Source: Bdellovibrionales bacterium
GTDB taxonomy: Bacteria > Bdellovibrionota > Bdellovibrionia > Bdellovibrionales > JAMPXM01
Assembly (NCBI GenBank): GCA_016713885.1
Contig: JADJOF010000004.1
Span: 1 to 64,000 of the forward strand
DNA length: 64,000 nucleotides
Reading direction: 5' to 3'
How positions within the stretch are numbered: the first letter of the stretch is position 1; the number at the start of each line of letters is the position of its first letter. Under the pieces are notes generated by a model. The model was not told the origin of the DNA, made no database searches, and saw nothing but the letters and a program-made list of their open reading frames with translations. Both the position numbers and the translations under genes were made by a program. Of this stretch, positions 9,361 to 18,855 are shown piece by piece.

Positions 9361-10992
9361 TTAATGAGCCATGCGCTCGCGACCACGCTTCTCCATATAG
9401 TAGTCCCAGGTGCCGTCAAACACCTGAAGCTCGTTGTGATCAAGTTCAAATACGCGGGTCGTGATCTCCCGAAGGAAATGTCGATCGTGACTCACTATCA
9501 TGACTGTTCCTGGGAAATTCTTAACGGCCTCAAGCAGCGCTTCACGTGAAGCGATATCAAGATGGTTCGTCGGCTCGTCGAGAATCAAAAAGTTCACAGG
9601 CTTCGCCAAAATCGTCGCCAAGACCACACGAGACTTTTCTCCGCCGGAAAGAACAGAAATCTTTTTTTCGACCTCGTCACCTGAAAACTTAAATGCGCCA
9701 AGCAGGCTTCGCACGGTGCCAAGGTTCGAGTTCGGAATTCGCGAATGGACCTCGTCAACCACGGTCGACTGAGGGTCGAGCACATCGAGTGAGTTCTGAC
9801 TGAAATACCCCGTATCGATCGACGCACCGATCACGGCCGTGCCTTCGGTCGCCTCAGTCTGCTGCGCAATAATTTTTAAGAGCGTCGACTTACCGGCACC
9901 GTTAACACCAACGACGGCCACGCGATCCAATCGTTTCACTAGCGCATTGGCGCCAGAAAAAACTCGTTTTTCTCGACCGTCGGCGGTCTTCCACACTTTG
10001 CCAAGACCGGTAATGCGAACAACCTCATCTCCGCCACGCGGTGGAACTGGCCATTCAAACTGCACGACCTTCTCGTCGGTCGGAATCTCAATACGATCGA
10101 TTTTCTCAAGCTTCTTCACTCGCGACTGGACTTGTGCAGCGTGAGAAGCACGAGCAGCAAAGCGGGCAATGAACTCCTCCTCTTTGGCCAGCATGTCATC
10201 CTGACGTTTCGCAGCTGCAACCAATTGCTCGCGGCGAATGTCCCGTTCCTTTTCATAAAAGTCGTAGTTGCCGCCGTACGTGGTGATTGTCCGGTTAGCG
10301 ACTTCGACAATCTTCGAAACGATGCGGTTCATAAAGTCGCGGTCATGCGACGTCATAAGAATCGAGCCCTTGAACTGCACAAGCCATGACTCAAGCCAAA
10401 CAATCGACTCGATATCAAGATGGTTCGTCGGCTCGTCCATCAACAAAACTTCGGGATTGAGAACGAGAATCTTCGCCAAGGCGATTCGCATCTTCCATCC
10501 ACCCGAGAACGTCTCGGTCTGGCGAGTCAGATCGTCTTGCGAAAAGCCAAGTCCTGCTAAAATTTCCGAAGCTCGCGAATCGAGATCGTATCCGCCAAGG
10601 CGCTCGAACTCAGCTTGAAGCTCGCCGTACTTTTCGACGGTCCTCATCATCTCGTCATCTTCAAGAGGCTCCGTCAGCATTTTTTCAAGATGCTGAAGCT
10701 CTTCGCCTAGCTTCGATACGGCTCCTGCTGCGGAGCGAACTTCCTCTAGAACCGTTCGCCCTCGCATCTCGTCGATGTCTTGAGAATAGTAACCGACAAC
10801 GAGACGATCCGGCTTTGAAATCCGACCGTCGTCAGGAGTTGTCTCGCCGACAATCAAACGGAAAATGGTCGATTTACCAGCACCGTTCGGGCCGACCAAG
10901 CCGATCTTTTCACCGGGATTGATCTGAAAATTGCCGTTCTGGAACAGCATCTTATTCCCATGCTGTTTCGCCACACCTGAAAAATGAATCAC
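9361..10992 (-). CDS. ABC-F ATPase
   Basis: Soluble tandem-NBD protein of 543 residues with no membrane helices. First domain: GPNGAGKS, signature FSGGW, Walker B LLMDEPTNHLDI. Then a charged linker (about 240-310) and a second domain with GVNGAGKS, LSGGEKS and LILDEPTNHLDI. This is the ABC-F plan (Uup/YbiT/EttA group), acting on the ribosome to rescue stalled or slow translation; which subfamily is not decided. Begins with GTG that overlaps the stop of the upstream small gene (GTGA), so it is translationally coupled. Last gene of a three-gene chain. Confidence 0.88.
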   Translation of the reverse strand: MIHFSGVAKQHGNKMLFQNGNFQINPGEKIGLVGPNGAGKSTIFRLIVGETTPDDGRISKPDRLVVGYYSQDIDEMRGRTVLEEVRSAAGAVSKLGEELQHLEKMLTEPLEDDEMMRTVEKYGELQAEFERLGGYDLDSRASEILAGLGFSQDDLTRQTETFSGGWKMRIALAKILVLNPEVLLMDEPTNHLDIESIVWLESWLVQFKGSILMTSHDRDFMNRIVSKIVEVANRTITTYGGNYDFYEKERDIRREQLVAAAKRQDDMLAKEEEFIARFAARASHAAQVQSRVKKLEKIDRIEIPTDEKVVQFEWPVPPRGGDEVVRITGLGKVWKTADGREKRVFSGANALVKRLDRVAVVGVNGAGKSTLLKIIAQQTEATEGTAVIGASIDTGYFSQNSLDVLDPQSTVVDEVHSRIPNSNLGTVRSLLGAFKFSGDEVEKKISVLSGGEKSRVVLATILAKPVNFLILDEPTNHLDIASREALLEAVKNFPGTVMIVSHDRHFLREITTRVFELDHNELQVFDGTWDYYMEKRGRERMAH

Positions 10993-11249
10993 TTCAATAA
11001 CTCCCGTACAAAATCGCCAATCGCTGCTTCACCAATCAAAACCCGCTCACGCTCTCCGACGTCAAACACCACGGCCGTCGGCACGGCATCGCCGCCAGAA
11101 ACATCGCGCAAAGCACCAAGTGCCTCTTCGGACGTTCCAACGTTGCGAAACCGCACTCTCTCGCTCAAACCAGAATCGACGAAAAGCTTCCGAACCCGAG
11201 CTGACGCGCCGTCGCCGATGCGGTGAAAGAGCTCAAATGTCTTGCTCAT
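10989..11249 (-). CDS. Small thioredoxin-fold-like protein without cysteines
   Basis: 86 residues starting MSKTFELFHRIGDGASARVR. The alternation of beta and helical stretches (ELFHR, VRFRNV, PTAVVFDV, FVRELL) recalls glutaredoxin/thioredoxin-like proteins, but there is no CxxC and no cysteine at all, so a redox role is unlikely. No confident family. Its ATG overlaps the stop of the upstream DUF4442 gene (ATGA) and its own stop overlaps the ABC-F start, so it is tightly coupled to both. Confidence 0.55.
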   Translation of the reverse strand: MSKTFELFHRIGDGASARVRKLFVDSGLSERVRFRNVGTSEEALGALRDVSGGDAVPTAVVFDVGERERVLIGEAAIGDFVRELLK

Positions 11250-11785
11250 GCCTTCGGCCCCTTCTTTTTGAGTGACCAGGTCAACGTAAAGCGAGACACC
11301 TCGGTACCATCTGTGAGGCGTCCTGTCGACCGAACAACGACGACTGCCTCCTCACCCGCCAGAGCTCGCTCAATCCCCTCGAGGAGCGCCCTCCCGTCTT
11401 CACACGTGAAAAACACGTCGCTCTTGGCCTTTTTACTAAACTGCCCCTCAAGCCCCGTCACCAGCATCGAAATTGCCGGGTGCCCTGAAATTCCACGCAA
11501 GACGAGGGCGCCGGAGGCCAATTCCGCAGCGGCAGCCTGGGCCGCAAAATACACGGACTGAAATGGGTTCTGTGTCCGCCAAGTAAAAGGCAGACGGACC
11601 TGGCATCGCTCCGCGGTCAGTTCCCTCACATCGACCCCAAAAAAGGCCAAGGCTGGGAGCTTGGCCAAGAAAAAAGCATTTCGGCGAACGGGGTCCAAAA
11701 AGAGCGCCTCAAATTCATCGGGTTGGCGTGGAAATTCAAAAAAACGTTCAATCCGACGTTCAATCTGACGCTTCACTTGTTTCAC
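11246..11785 (-). CDS. DUF4442/hotdog-fold thioesterase-like protein
   Basis: About 179 residues. The segment from PVRRNAFFLAKLPALAFFGV through PFTWRTQNPFQSVYFAAQAA matches the pattern of DUF4442 proteins, which share the hotdog fold with acyl-CoA thioesterases; substrate unknown. I start at GTG 11785 because GAGG lies six bases before it. The open frame reaches 11938, but that part would overlap the divergent folE coding region. First gene of the DUF4442/small protein/ABC-F chain; shares an 85-base divergent promoter region with folE. Confidence 0.65.
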   Translation of the reverse strand: MKQVKRQIERRIERFFEFPRQPDEFEALFLDPVRRNAFFLAKLPALAFFGVDVRELTAERCQVRLPFTWRTQNPFQSVYFAAQAAAAELASGALVLRGISGHPAISMLVTGLEGQFSKKAKSDVFFTCEDGRALLEGIERALAGEEAVVVVRSTGRLTDGTEVSRFTLTWSLKKKGPKA

Positions 11786-11870
11786 GGCGGGCCTCTTTTC
11801 ACAGGGGAGTCCTCGGAGTATGTGACAGAGAATCGCCGACCCAACATGGTGCTGTCTACAGGAAGCAAAT

Positions 11871-12575
11871 ATGGCGAAAAAAACGACATCGATCCCCGGA
11901 AAAACCAACCAGAGCCGCAAGAAAAGTAACGTCAGCACTGAGAGCTTGGCGGACGCGAGCTGGCTGGCCGAAGTGCTGCCGTCGCCCCAGGTTCAAAACC
12001 GCCTGACCGATGAAGAAAAAAAGCGCCGCATTGAGGCCTCTGTTCGCGATATTCTAGAAACACTGGGCCTTGATCTCTCGAATGACTCAATGATGGATAC
12101 GCCTCGCCGAATTGCGAAAATGTATGTCGACGAGATCTTCTCTGGCCTCAACCCTAGTAATATTCCGCGCATTACGACGATTGAGAACTCAATGCAGTGC
12201 GATCAGATGATTGTCGTTCGCGACATCTCGGTCATGTCGACCTGTGAACATCACTTTCAAACGATCGATGGACAGGCCACCGTGGCCTATATCCCAACCA
12301 AACGTGTGATTGGGCTTTCAAAAATCAACCGCATCGTCGACTTCTTCGCGCGGCGCCCTCAAGTCCAAGAACGCCTGACAAAGCAAGTCGCCGACGCCCT
12401 TGAGACTCTCCTTGAGACACCTCACGTTGCTGTCTCAATTCGCGCCAAACATTATTGCGTTATTGCGCGCGGCATTCGCGATGTCGCCTCAACCACATCG
12501 ACCTGTGAGCTCCGCGGCGACTTCCGGGACCAGCCAGCGACGCGAAAAGAGTTTTTGACGCATTGCCATTCGTAA
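11871..12575 (+). CDS. folE: GTP cyclohydrolase I
   Basis: Opens the guanine ring of GTP to make dihydroneopterin triphosphate, the first step to folate; cytoplasmic homomultimer. Seen: zinc/active-site motif STCEHHFQTIDGQATVAYIP (about 123-142), GLSKINRIVDFFARRPQVQE and KHYCVIARGIRD supplying the second zinc cysteine. The spelling is of the E. coli (type IA) kind. At 234 residues it is slightly longer than usual because of a Lys/Ser-rich N-terminal extension. AGGAAG precedes the ATG. Promoter shared divergently with the DUF4442 gene. Confidence 0.93.
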   Translation: MAKKTTSIPGKTNQSRKKSNVSTESLADASWLAEVLPSPQVQNRLTDEEKKRRIEASVRDILETLGLDLSNDSMMDTPRRIAKMYVDEIFSGLNPSNIPRITTIENSMQCDQMIVVRDISVMSTCEHHFQTIDGQATVAYIPTKRVIGLSKINRIVDFFARRPQVQERLTKQVADALETLLETPHVAVSIRAKHYCVIARGIRDVASTTSTCELRGDFRDQPATRKEFLTHCHS

Positions 12576-12616
12576 ACGGCCTTATTTCAGGACCTGGTTC
12601 ATCCGAAAAGAAGAAC

Positions 12617-13108
12617 ATGGACCAGAACCAGAGCCAGCTGAATCTTGAGTTTGTTAATCCATTTATTATCGGCGCCGTGGATGCGCTTCAGGTCCAGGCC
12701 GGACTGCGCGTCGAAGGTGGAAAGCCCTTTATCAAGGGAAAAAAGCCTCAGCCCCAGTTCGTCGTCGCCGGAGTTCTCGGTATTGTCTCAAATGAGTTTA
12801 AAGGTGCGATCGGCTTGTTCTTCGAGAAACAGGCTTTCATCAAGATGATCGAGAATATGCTGGGAGAGTCAGTTGAGACGATCTCTGACGAATATGCCGA
12901 TGCTGCGGCAGAAATCCTCAACATCACTTATGGTTCAGCAAAGACCAAGCTGAACGCAATGGGGCACGACTTAAAACGTGCGTTGCCGACGGTGATGAAG
13001 GGGTCTGATCTCTCGGTTCACCATTCATCACAAGCGCCGACCATTGTGATCCCGCTGCTCTCTGAATTTGGTCAAATTCACATCGAGATCAGCGTCGACC
13101 CAAGCTAG
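12617..13108 (+). CDS. CheX/CheC-like phosphatase domain protein
   Basis: 163-residue single-domain protein. The active-site pattern of the CheC/CheX/FliY phosphatases (Glu, two residues, Asn, then Gly) is present in AAAEILNITYGSAKTKL, near residue 95; family members dephosphorylate CheY-P. The rest has the alternating strands of that fold (VVAGVLGIVS, AIGLFFEK, TIVIPLL, GQIHIEIS). Start at ATG 12617, in the middle of a weak AAAAGAAGA leader. It follows folE by 41 bases. No other chemotaxis gene is adjacent, so its CheY partner is elsewhere. Confidence 0.65.
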   Translation: MDQNQSQLNLEFVNPFIIGAVDALQVQAGLRVEGGKPFIKGKKPQPQFVVAGVLGIVSNEFKGAIGLFFEKQAFIKMIENMLGESVETISDEYADAAAEILNITYGSAKTKLNAMGHDLKRALPTVMKGSDLSVHHSSQAPTIVIPLLSEFGQIHIEISVDPS

Positions 13109-13143
13109 CCCCACGAGGAGCTAGCCCAGGACGGCGTCATCCA

Positions 13144-13257
13144 CTACTTCTTCTTTTTACGGCCTGTGAGGCTTTTCTTTTTGCTCAAGCGGCTCTTGTG
13201 GTGCTTGTTTGCTGGACGTTTTTTCTTTGGTTTTGTAGCCGCTTTTTTGCGAGCCAT
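13144..13257 (-). CDS. Very small, extremely basic protein (37 residues)
   Basis: Reading the minus strand gives ATG then 36 codons, of which more than half are Lys or Arg (MARKKAATKPKKKRPANKHH is the first half; the second ends GRKKKK). A near-perfect GGAGG lies seven bases before the ATG, which argues for real translation. Composition suggests a nucleic-acid- or ribosome-binding peptide, but I recognise no family. It lies between the CheX-like gene and the deacylase gene, opposite to both. Confidence 0.6.
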   Translation of the reverse strand: MARKKAATKPKKKRPANKHHKSRLSKKKSLTGRKKKK

Positions 13258-13298
13258 AGTGATTCCTCCGTCAAGGGTTGTAGCGTAAGGTTATCTCT

Positions 13299-13800
13299 AT
13301 GGAGCAAAACCCTCAAGTAAAGACCACACCGGCCCTCAGGCATCTTCGAAGTAAAGGCGTTGTCTTTACCGAGCACCCCTTTGAGTACGTCGAAAAAGGA
13401 GGCACTTCGCACTCAAGCCAAGTCCTCGGGGTCTCCGAACACGCCGTGATCAAGACGCTGATCTTTCAAACGAGCGAGCCCGGCCAGCACCACAACGTTG
13501 TCGTTTTGATGCACGGAGACCTCAATGTCGACACAAAGAAACTCGCTCAAGCCCTGGGCTCCCGCCGCGCCTTCCCGTGCGAACCCTCAAAAGCCTGCGA
13601 ACTTTCCGGCTACTTGATTGGTGGCACCTCACCTTTTGGGTTAAAAAACACCAATGCCTATCTTTGCCGAGGCTTCGATTCAAAACCTCGACTCTCTTTG
13701 GATCAATGGTGGCGAACGCGGCTTCTTGGTTTCTCTCACACCCCAAGCACTCAAGATGGCGATACCCGTACAGTGGATCAACGTCGGAAAAACTCGATGA
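13299..13800 (+). CDS. YbaK/aminoacyl-tRNA deacylase family protein, one-base frameshift
   Basis: Editing-domain protein of the YbaK/ProX/EbsC family, expected to deacylate mischarged tRNA. Seen: EHPFEYVEKGGT, the lysine motif VIKTLIF near residue 50, and GYLIGGTSPFG near 106, all family hallmarks. The frame becomes wrong at the A run 13643-13648; removing one A continues it as TPMPIFAEASIQNL and NGGERGFLVSLTP to a stop at 13798-13800, total 166 residues, the usual family size. Uncorrected, it reads straight into the ABC1 kinase and mimics a fusion. The corrected stop overlaps the kinase ATG (ATGA), indicating coupling. Confidence 0.8.
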
Positions 13801-15116
13801 AAAAAAGCACCGGATCGCGTTCTCTCAATCTTCTCGCGCTGGCTTCTAAAATCGGACGAAGCGAGGTCGCGCAATCGCTCAAGTCACGTTTCTCCTCTGA
13901 GCCCGTCGATTCTATCGGTGCGCGGATTGAGCAGGCGCAGTGGATCGCCGACCACTTATCGGAACTGAAAGGTGCCGCGATGAAAGCCGGCCAGCTGCTT
14001 TCAATCGATGCCGGGGACTACTTTCCACCGGAAGCAATGGCCATCCTGTCCAAACTGCAAGCCTCTGCAGAGCCCGTTGATTTTTCGGTGGTTCAGCAGG
14101 TTTTGATTGAAGAGATTGGAGTTGAAAAGCTCTCGCAGTTTGAAGATCTCGACTCCGAAGCGGCTGCCGCAGCCAGCATTGGCCAAGTTCACCGTGCAAG
14201 TCTCAATGGACGAGAAGTCGCGATTAAAGTCCAATATCCCGGTATCGCGGAATCCATCGAATCGGATCTAAAAATCTTAAAAACGCTGGCCGGTTCATTC
14301 GCGAGCATGACTGGACGTGCGATGGACTTGTCACCTCTCTTTTCTGAACTCAAGCGAGTGCTCGAACAAGAGGCCGACTACCGAATTGAAAAGCAGCTGA
14401 TGCAGGAATACCGCGCGGCCCTACGGGACCAGCCCCGCTTTCGAGTCCCCGAGGCCGTCGAGAGTCACTCGAGTCGCCGCGTTCTCACAATGACGTGGGA
14501 GCGAGGTGTGACGATTGACAGCTGGCTGCGCTCAAGACCAAGTCTCGAGCGGCGCGAACGGATCGCTCGAGCGATGCTGGATCTTTTTTGTCTCGAATTT
14601 TACTCATGGGGTTTGGTGCAGACCGATCCCAACTTCGCAAATTTTTTGATTGGCACCGACGAGAAGAACAACGACCTCCTTGTTCTTCTCGATTTTGGTT
14701 CAACACTTCGCTATGACGACGAGTTCCGGCGCCGCTACAAACAAGTCCTTCGAAGTGTTGAGGCGGCTGTCTCCACCGGCAACCGAGATTTGATTGTTCA
14801 AGAGGGGGTGGCTTTTGGTCTTCTTGACCCTCGCGAAAGCCAAGAGGCAAAAGATGGTTTCGCCGATCTCCTTTTGGTCTCGGCCGAGCCCTTTCATCCA
14901 GATCGCCAACCGTTTCGCTTTGAAGATGACGACTACGCCAAACGGACACGTGATACTGGTGCCCGCTTTGCGCGCCAGCTCAAATACTCGCCGCCACCGC
15001 ATTCGCTGCTTTTTCTCCACCGCAAACTCGGCGGGATATTCAATTTTGTAAAAAAATTGGATGTGACAATTGATCTGCGCCCGTACTGGGAGCCAATGCT
15101 CCGTGTCGGCAATTAG
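13797..15116 (+). CDS. ABC1/UbiB-family atypical kinase (COQ8/ADCK-like)
   Basis: 439-residue protein of the ABC1 family, whose members support ubiquinone or lipid metabolism through an atypical kinase fold. Seen: KxGQ motif region GAAMKAGQLLSIDAGDYFP, the Ala-rich nucleotide loop AAAASIGQVHRA, the lysine of VAIKVQYPG, the catalytic loop QTDPNFANFLIG and the DFG motif LLDFGST. QTDPN rather than HADPH is the COQ8-like spelling. Starts with the ATG overlapping the deacylase stop. Ends four bases into the convergent EF-hand lipoprotein gene. Confidence 0.85.
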   Translation: MKKSTGSRSLNLLALASKIGRSEVAQSLKSRFSSEPVDSIGARIEQAQWIADHLSELKGAAMKAGQLLSIDAGDYFPPEAMAILSKLQASAEPVDFSVVQQVLIEEIGVEKLSQFEDLDSEAAAAASIGQVHRASLNGREVAIKVQYPGIAESIESDLKILKTLAGSFASMTGRAMDLSPLFSELKRVLEQEADYRIEKQLMQEYRAALRDQPRFRVPEAVESHSSRRVLTMTWERGVTIDSWLRSRPSLERRERIARAMLDLFCLEFYSWGLVQTDPNFANFLIGTDEKNNDLLVLLDFGSTLRYDDEFRRRYKQVLRSVEAAVSTGNRDLIVQEGVAFGLLDPRESQEAKDGFADLLLVSAEPFHPDRQPFRFEDDDYAKRTRDTGARFARQLKYSPPPHSLLFLHRKLGGIFNFVKKLDVTIDLRPYWEPMLRVGN

Positions 15117-17886
15117 AACATTTGGCAATAGCGCGGAAGCTCTTGATCTCCATAGAGAATCGATTTGAGTTTTGCGACGAATTCTTTTGCTCGCTCTTCG
15201 GGGTCTTTGTCTCTTGTCTGCATCAGCGCAAATAGGTCGCCACGACGAAGCTGCAAAATGCTCTTCAGGCCGACGTCTGCATCTTGCGCACATTGGAACG
15301 TGTCGCGAACGGCCGCAATGGTGATCGGGTCGCCGAGTCGAATACCGGCCTCCCACATCTCACTTTCGACCATGACTCGCTCGATCGCCGTCTTATTTTT
15401 CTGCTCGCGACTTGCCTTTTGAAAACTGGCCAAAACTCTAAGGACGTCCTCGATGTCGGCATCGATTGAATAGAGATGCTGGGCTGCGATCCAAGCCGTG
15501 AGCGCCGCCTTACCAGAGAATGTATCTTCGGGGGGATAGCCCTTGATGATCAGCCAAGAGAAAATGGCGCGCTCGTATGTTTCACCAACTTCGCCACCGG
15601 CGATTTTTTGAATGAACGGACGCGCGAGCGGAAAAATACCCCAGACTTCTTGCTCTTCCAAAAGTCCTGAGCGATCAACGTCAAACCGCGCAAAGAGACT
15701 CTCGACGTAGTGAAGAATGGGCATCATCACCCGAAGCTCAGAAGATTCAATCGGCAAGTCGACGTCACCAATAGGACGTGATGCGCGCTCAAGAGTTGTC
15801 ATCAGACCCTTTAAATTCGATAGCGGCGTCATCGACCGCAGAAGACCTTTTTTTGTTTTCTGCATTCGTTGCGCCCACTCGAAGATGCCGGTTTTCTGCT
15901 CTCGAGAAGCTTTGATGCCGTTCTGAATAACTGTTAAGTGTGGCGCCTGCTTGACAATACTATCCCATGCCCGTTCGCGAAAACAGTCGACTTGCAGCTT
16001 CTTCTTTCCAAAAACGTCAAGCTCCGCCGTACCACAACTCGCGGCCAAATCAGTGTGAATGAGATCCGCGACTTTTCCAGCCGATCGCACCAAATGCAGC
16101 CACTCGACTGTCTCATGAAACGAGATAAAACGATCACCGTCAGAGACGGACAGAAAGAGATTCGTCTCCATGAAGGTTCGGATACCCGCGGTTAGCGAAC
16201 GAACATCGACAATCCCCAGATCGTGACCGATCGCCTTTAGACCAAGAAAGATTTCCTGGGCCTCATCCTCGGTAATTCGAGGCAAACTCCCGGTTCGCGA
16301 TGGTTCTTTAGCGTAGCCACTGAGTGCCATCGAAACCAGGACACGGATCACATTCAAGGTTTCAAAATCCGCGGCGGCAAGATCGGTATAGTCCGTCTCG
16401 GCACGAATATCCAACTGAACTCGATCGGCGTCACTAAATGCAATCGGACGCCCTGTACTCAACAACTCAAGCATCTGCCGACGAGCCCGAACTTCGGCGG
16501 TCGAACCAGGCTCGGCCGCAAGAAGTGCCATCTCTAAGCGAAGACGACGAAGACTTTCTTTGCTCCGCCTTTCGCAAAAAGTTTTGCTGTGATGTGCTGT
16601 CCCTCGTTCCAATCCTCAACGAACTCAGTGACTCGTTTGATATGTACAGCACTTAAACCTGAAGCATTTTGCTGAGCGTTTGGCAGCGCGGCTCCGCTCA
16701 GAAGCTTTCCAAAAACAGCACCCAGTGTCTGGTTGATTGAGGCCGCACGAAAACCTGTCGGCAAAAGGCTGGCCTTCTCAAGACTATCGACCACCGCTGA
16801 AATAGCGCCGATACCAATTTGACCACCGTGACGCGAAATCGACCGCATCAGCGACTGAGCCCCCTCGGCGACCGTTGCATTCAGCAGGTCCGAGCCTTCC
16901 AATGTGAGATGACCGTTCCGATAGATTCCGAACTTCACTCGCAAAACCACAACAAGAACTTCACTCAACTGGTTGAGGATCTCGGCCCACTCGTGCCCCG
17001 AAACGATCTTTGGGTCCCCAGAAATGAGCAGCGTTTTAATATTCTCGGCCAATTCACGACGCTCTTTGGTATCAAGAAAATTGAACTTCGTTTGTTCAAG
17101 AGCGAGCGCCAACGACTGAATCGTCATCGACGAGCGGACCACTCCAGTGCGGCCGAGCTCGCTATTAACGACTCGCACCAGCTGACGAACCGATGTTGCA
17201 ATAGTCGCAAGATCGGCAATTGAAACGGCCTTCACCGTTTGATCGCGACGCAAAGAGAGAACGTCACCAACGCCCTTCAGTCGCGATAGCGGTTCACGTG
17301 CGCCCTCGAGAATCGCCTGCACACGCTCCAGCTCATCTCGAGTTAAAGTCTGTTCAGACCCACCAAGCAAAACCGCCTTCCAGCGAAAGACCTCATCGAT
17401 AATAGCCCGTCGTTTATCTTGCGCACCAGGCCCTTCGTCAAAAGCCATCATTCGGCCTCGCGAAGATCCAGTCAGTGCCTCTGTCAAATTCGCAATGCCA
17501 GCAAATCCCACAGACCGCGCTTGAGCAGCCTCTGCCTTAAAGTAGGTCTCAAAAAATGTCGCAAGCTCACTGCGCGTCCATCCTGTGGCGCTGGTGCGTC
17601 CCCTTGTGTCGGCCGCAAACTTCTTCAACGCCCGCGAAAGACAATCGGCCACTTCGGCAGGATTGGATTCGTCGGCTCCCTTGAGATACAACGAAACTCG
17701 ATCGCCTACGGTTCGCACGCATGACAAAGACTGATCTTTCATCACCAGCGGATCGGTGACTTTCTTGTCATTTCCAAAAAAATGATTGCATCCAACAAGC
17801 GAGGTCAAAACCAACGGCGCAAGAAGAGCACCCATCAGGCGCAAGCGGCTTGTAGTTTGAGACAATGCGAAAATCGCAACCTTCAC
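15113..17886 (-). CDS. Large EF-hand lipoprotein, one-base frameshift
   Basis: Two overlapping frames appear to be one gene of about 924 residues. The N-terminal frame starts GTG 17886 (GAGG seven bases upstream) with a lipoprotein signal whose lipobox is SLVGC near residue 33, and runs to AKLFAKGGAKK. Adding one base in the AAAGAAAG stretch (plus-strand 16554-16562) continues it as SLRRLRLEMALLAAEP, with no start codon or ribosome site needed for the second part. The C-terminal half carries a canonical EF-hand calcium loop DVDRSGLLEEQE and a weaker DGDRFISFHETV. Family not named; probably outer-membrane or periplasmic. The two-gene alternative cannot be excluded. Confidence 0.6.
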
Positions 17887-18056
17887 TCAAAGACCTCACA
17901 AAGTGACAATCAGCGGCACAGGCCGCCCAAATTGGCAGCCTCAATCCCGTTCCAGCTCTCATTCAGCTCCGTCGTACCTCTTGGCCCCAATCTGGGCCTG
18001 TTCAAATTCTTATTCTTCAAGTTCCATTCCAGTCGAAGTACCGCTACTTTAGCCGT

Positions 18057-18687
18057 ATGAAAAAAACCGAAACTTCGTACCTTCTCTTTTTGGTTCTATT
18101 CGCACTCGGTCCATCATTGGCGGCCTCACAAGGCCGTGCAGATTCGACAGGGCCAGAGTTGAAACATGCATTTGGTGAATTGCAGTTCGACGTCGGCTAC
18201 GACCGCCGCGAGAACGACAGCGGCACAAGCTCAAGCGCATCGACCGTCCGACGCTTTCGAGTCTCCGCACAACAGCACTACCTCATTGCACTTCCGCACG
18301 AAGAATCAAGCGAGGCTTCCTCACTCCAGTCTAAGCGTCGGCGCACGCACCGATCGGAGCCACTGGTCGCCTGGTGATAGCGAGCAAGTCGACTTGAGTT
18401 TGAATTTAGGATGGATGACCAAGTCGTGGTTGATCAGTGTCGGATATATTTTCTTTGCGCACGAAAAAACCACAAGCTCAGGAGTTGAAACTCAAAACCA
18501 GGGCGGCTCAGGTGTCACGGCCTCTGGCCGCTACTTCTTTTGGTGGAACGACGTCGGACTTGGTCCGTCGCTGACATTCGACTCCATTCACTACGCAAGG
18601 ACACAGACCGGCAGTCTTCCCGAAGTCGGCGCCACGCAGCAGCGAGAGTCACTGCGCCCAGGTCTTGCTCTTGGCTTTTGTTTTTAA
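18057..18687 (+). CDS. Probable outer-membrane beta-barrel protein, frameshifted
   Basis: The first frame has a signal peptide (MKKTETSYLLFLVLFALGPS, cleavage after LAA) and GELQFDVGYDRREN. The second frame, open from 18166 to 18687, has clear amphipathic strands (VDLSLNLGW, WLISVGYIFFAHE, SGRYFFWWNDVG) and ends in LALGFCF, an aromatic C-terminus typical of barrels. The total length is a multiple of three plus one, so one extra base somewhere between about 18200 and 18330 would join them; I cannot place it. No strong ribosome site before the ATG. Function unknown. Confidence 0.55.
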
Positions 18688-18855
18688 ATTTTGTTTCTTA
18701 GTTTTGTTTGGATGGAGCGCCTTGCGCCAAGCGCGTCCACTTTTGATTGCGATCGCTTGCGCTTAATAATTCCCTAACAAGCTTCAAGATTTCTATTCAT
18801 AAGTAAGGTTCTCAAAATAGGTCATTAAAAGTTCAATTCACCTAATTTTCCTTAA

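Noticed and set aside
13299..15116. A single open frame that looks like a YbaK-deacylase/ABC1-kinase fusion
   Set aside because: The deacylase C-terminus is recovered in the neighbouring frame and ends in an ATGA overlap with a good kinase start; removing one A at 13643-13648 gives two normal-sized proteins.
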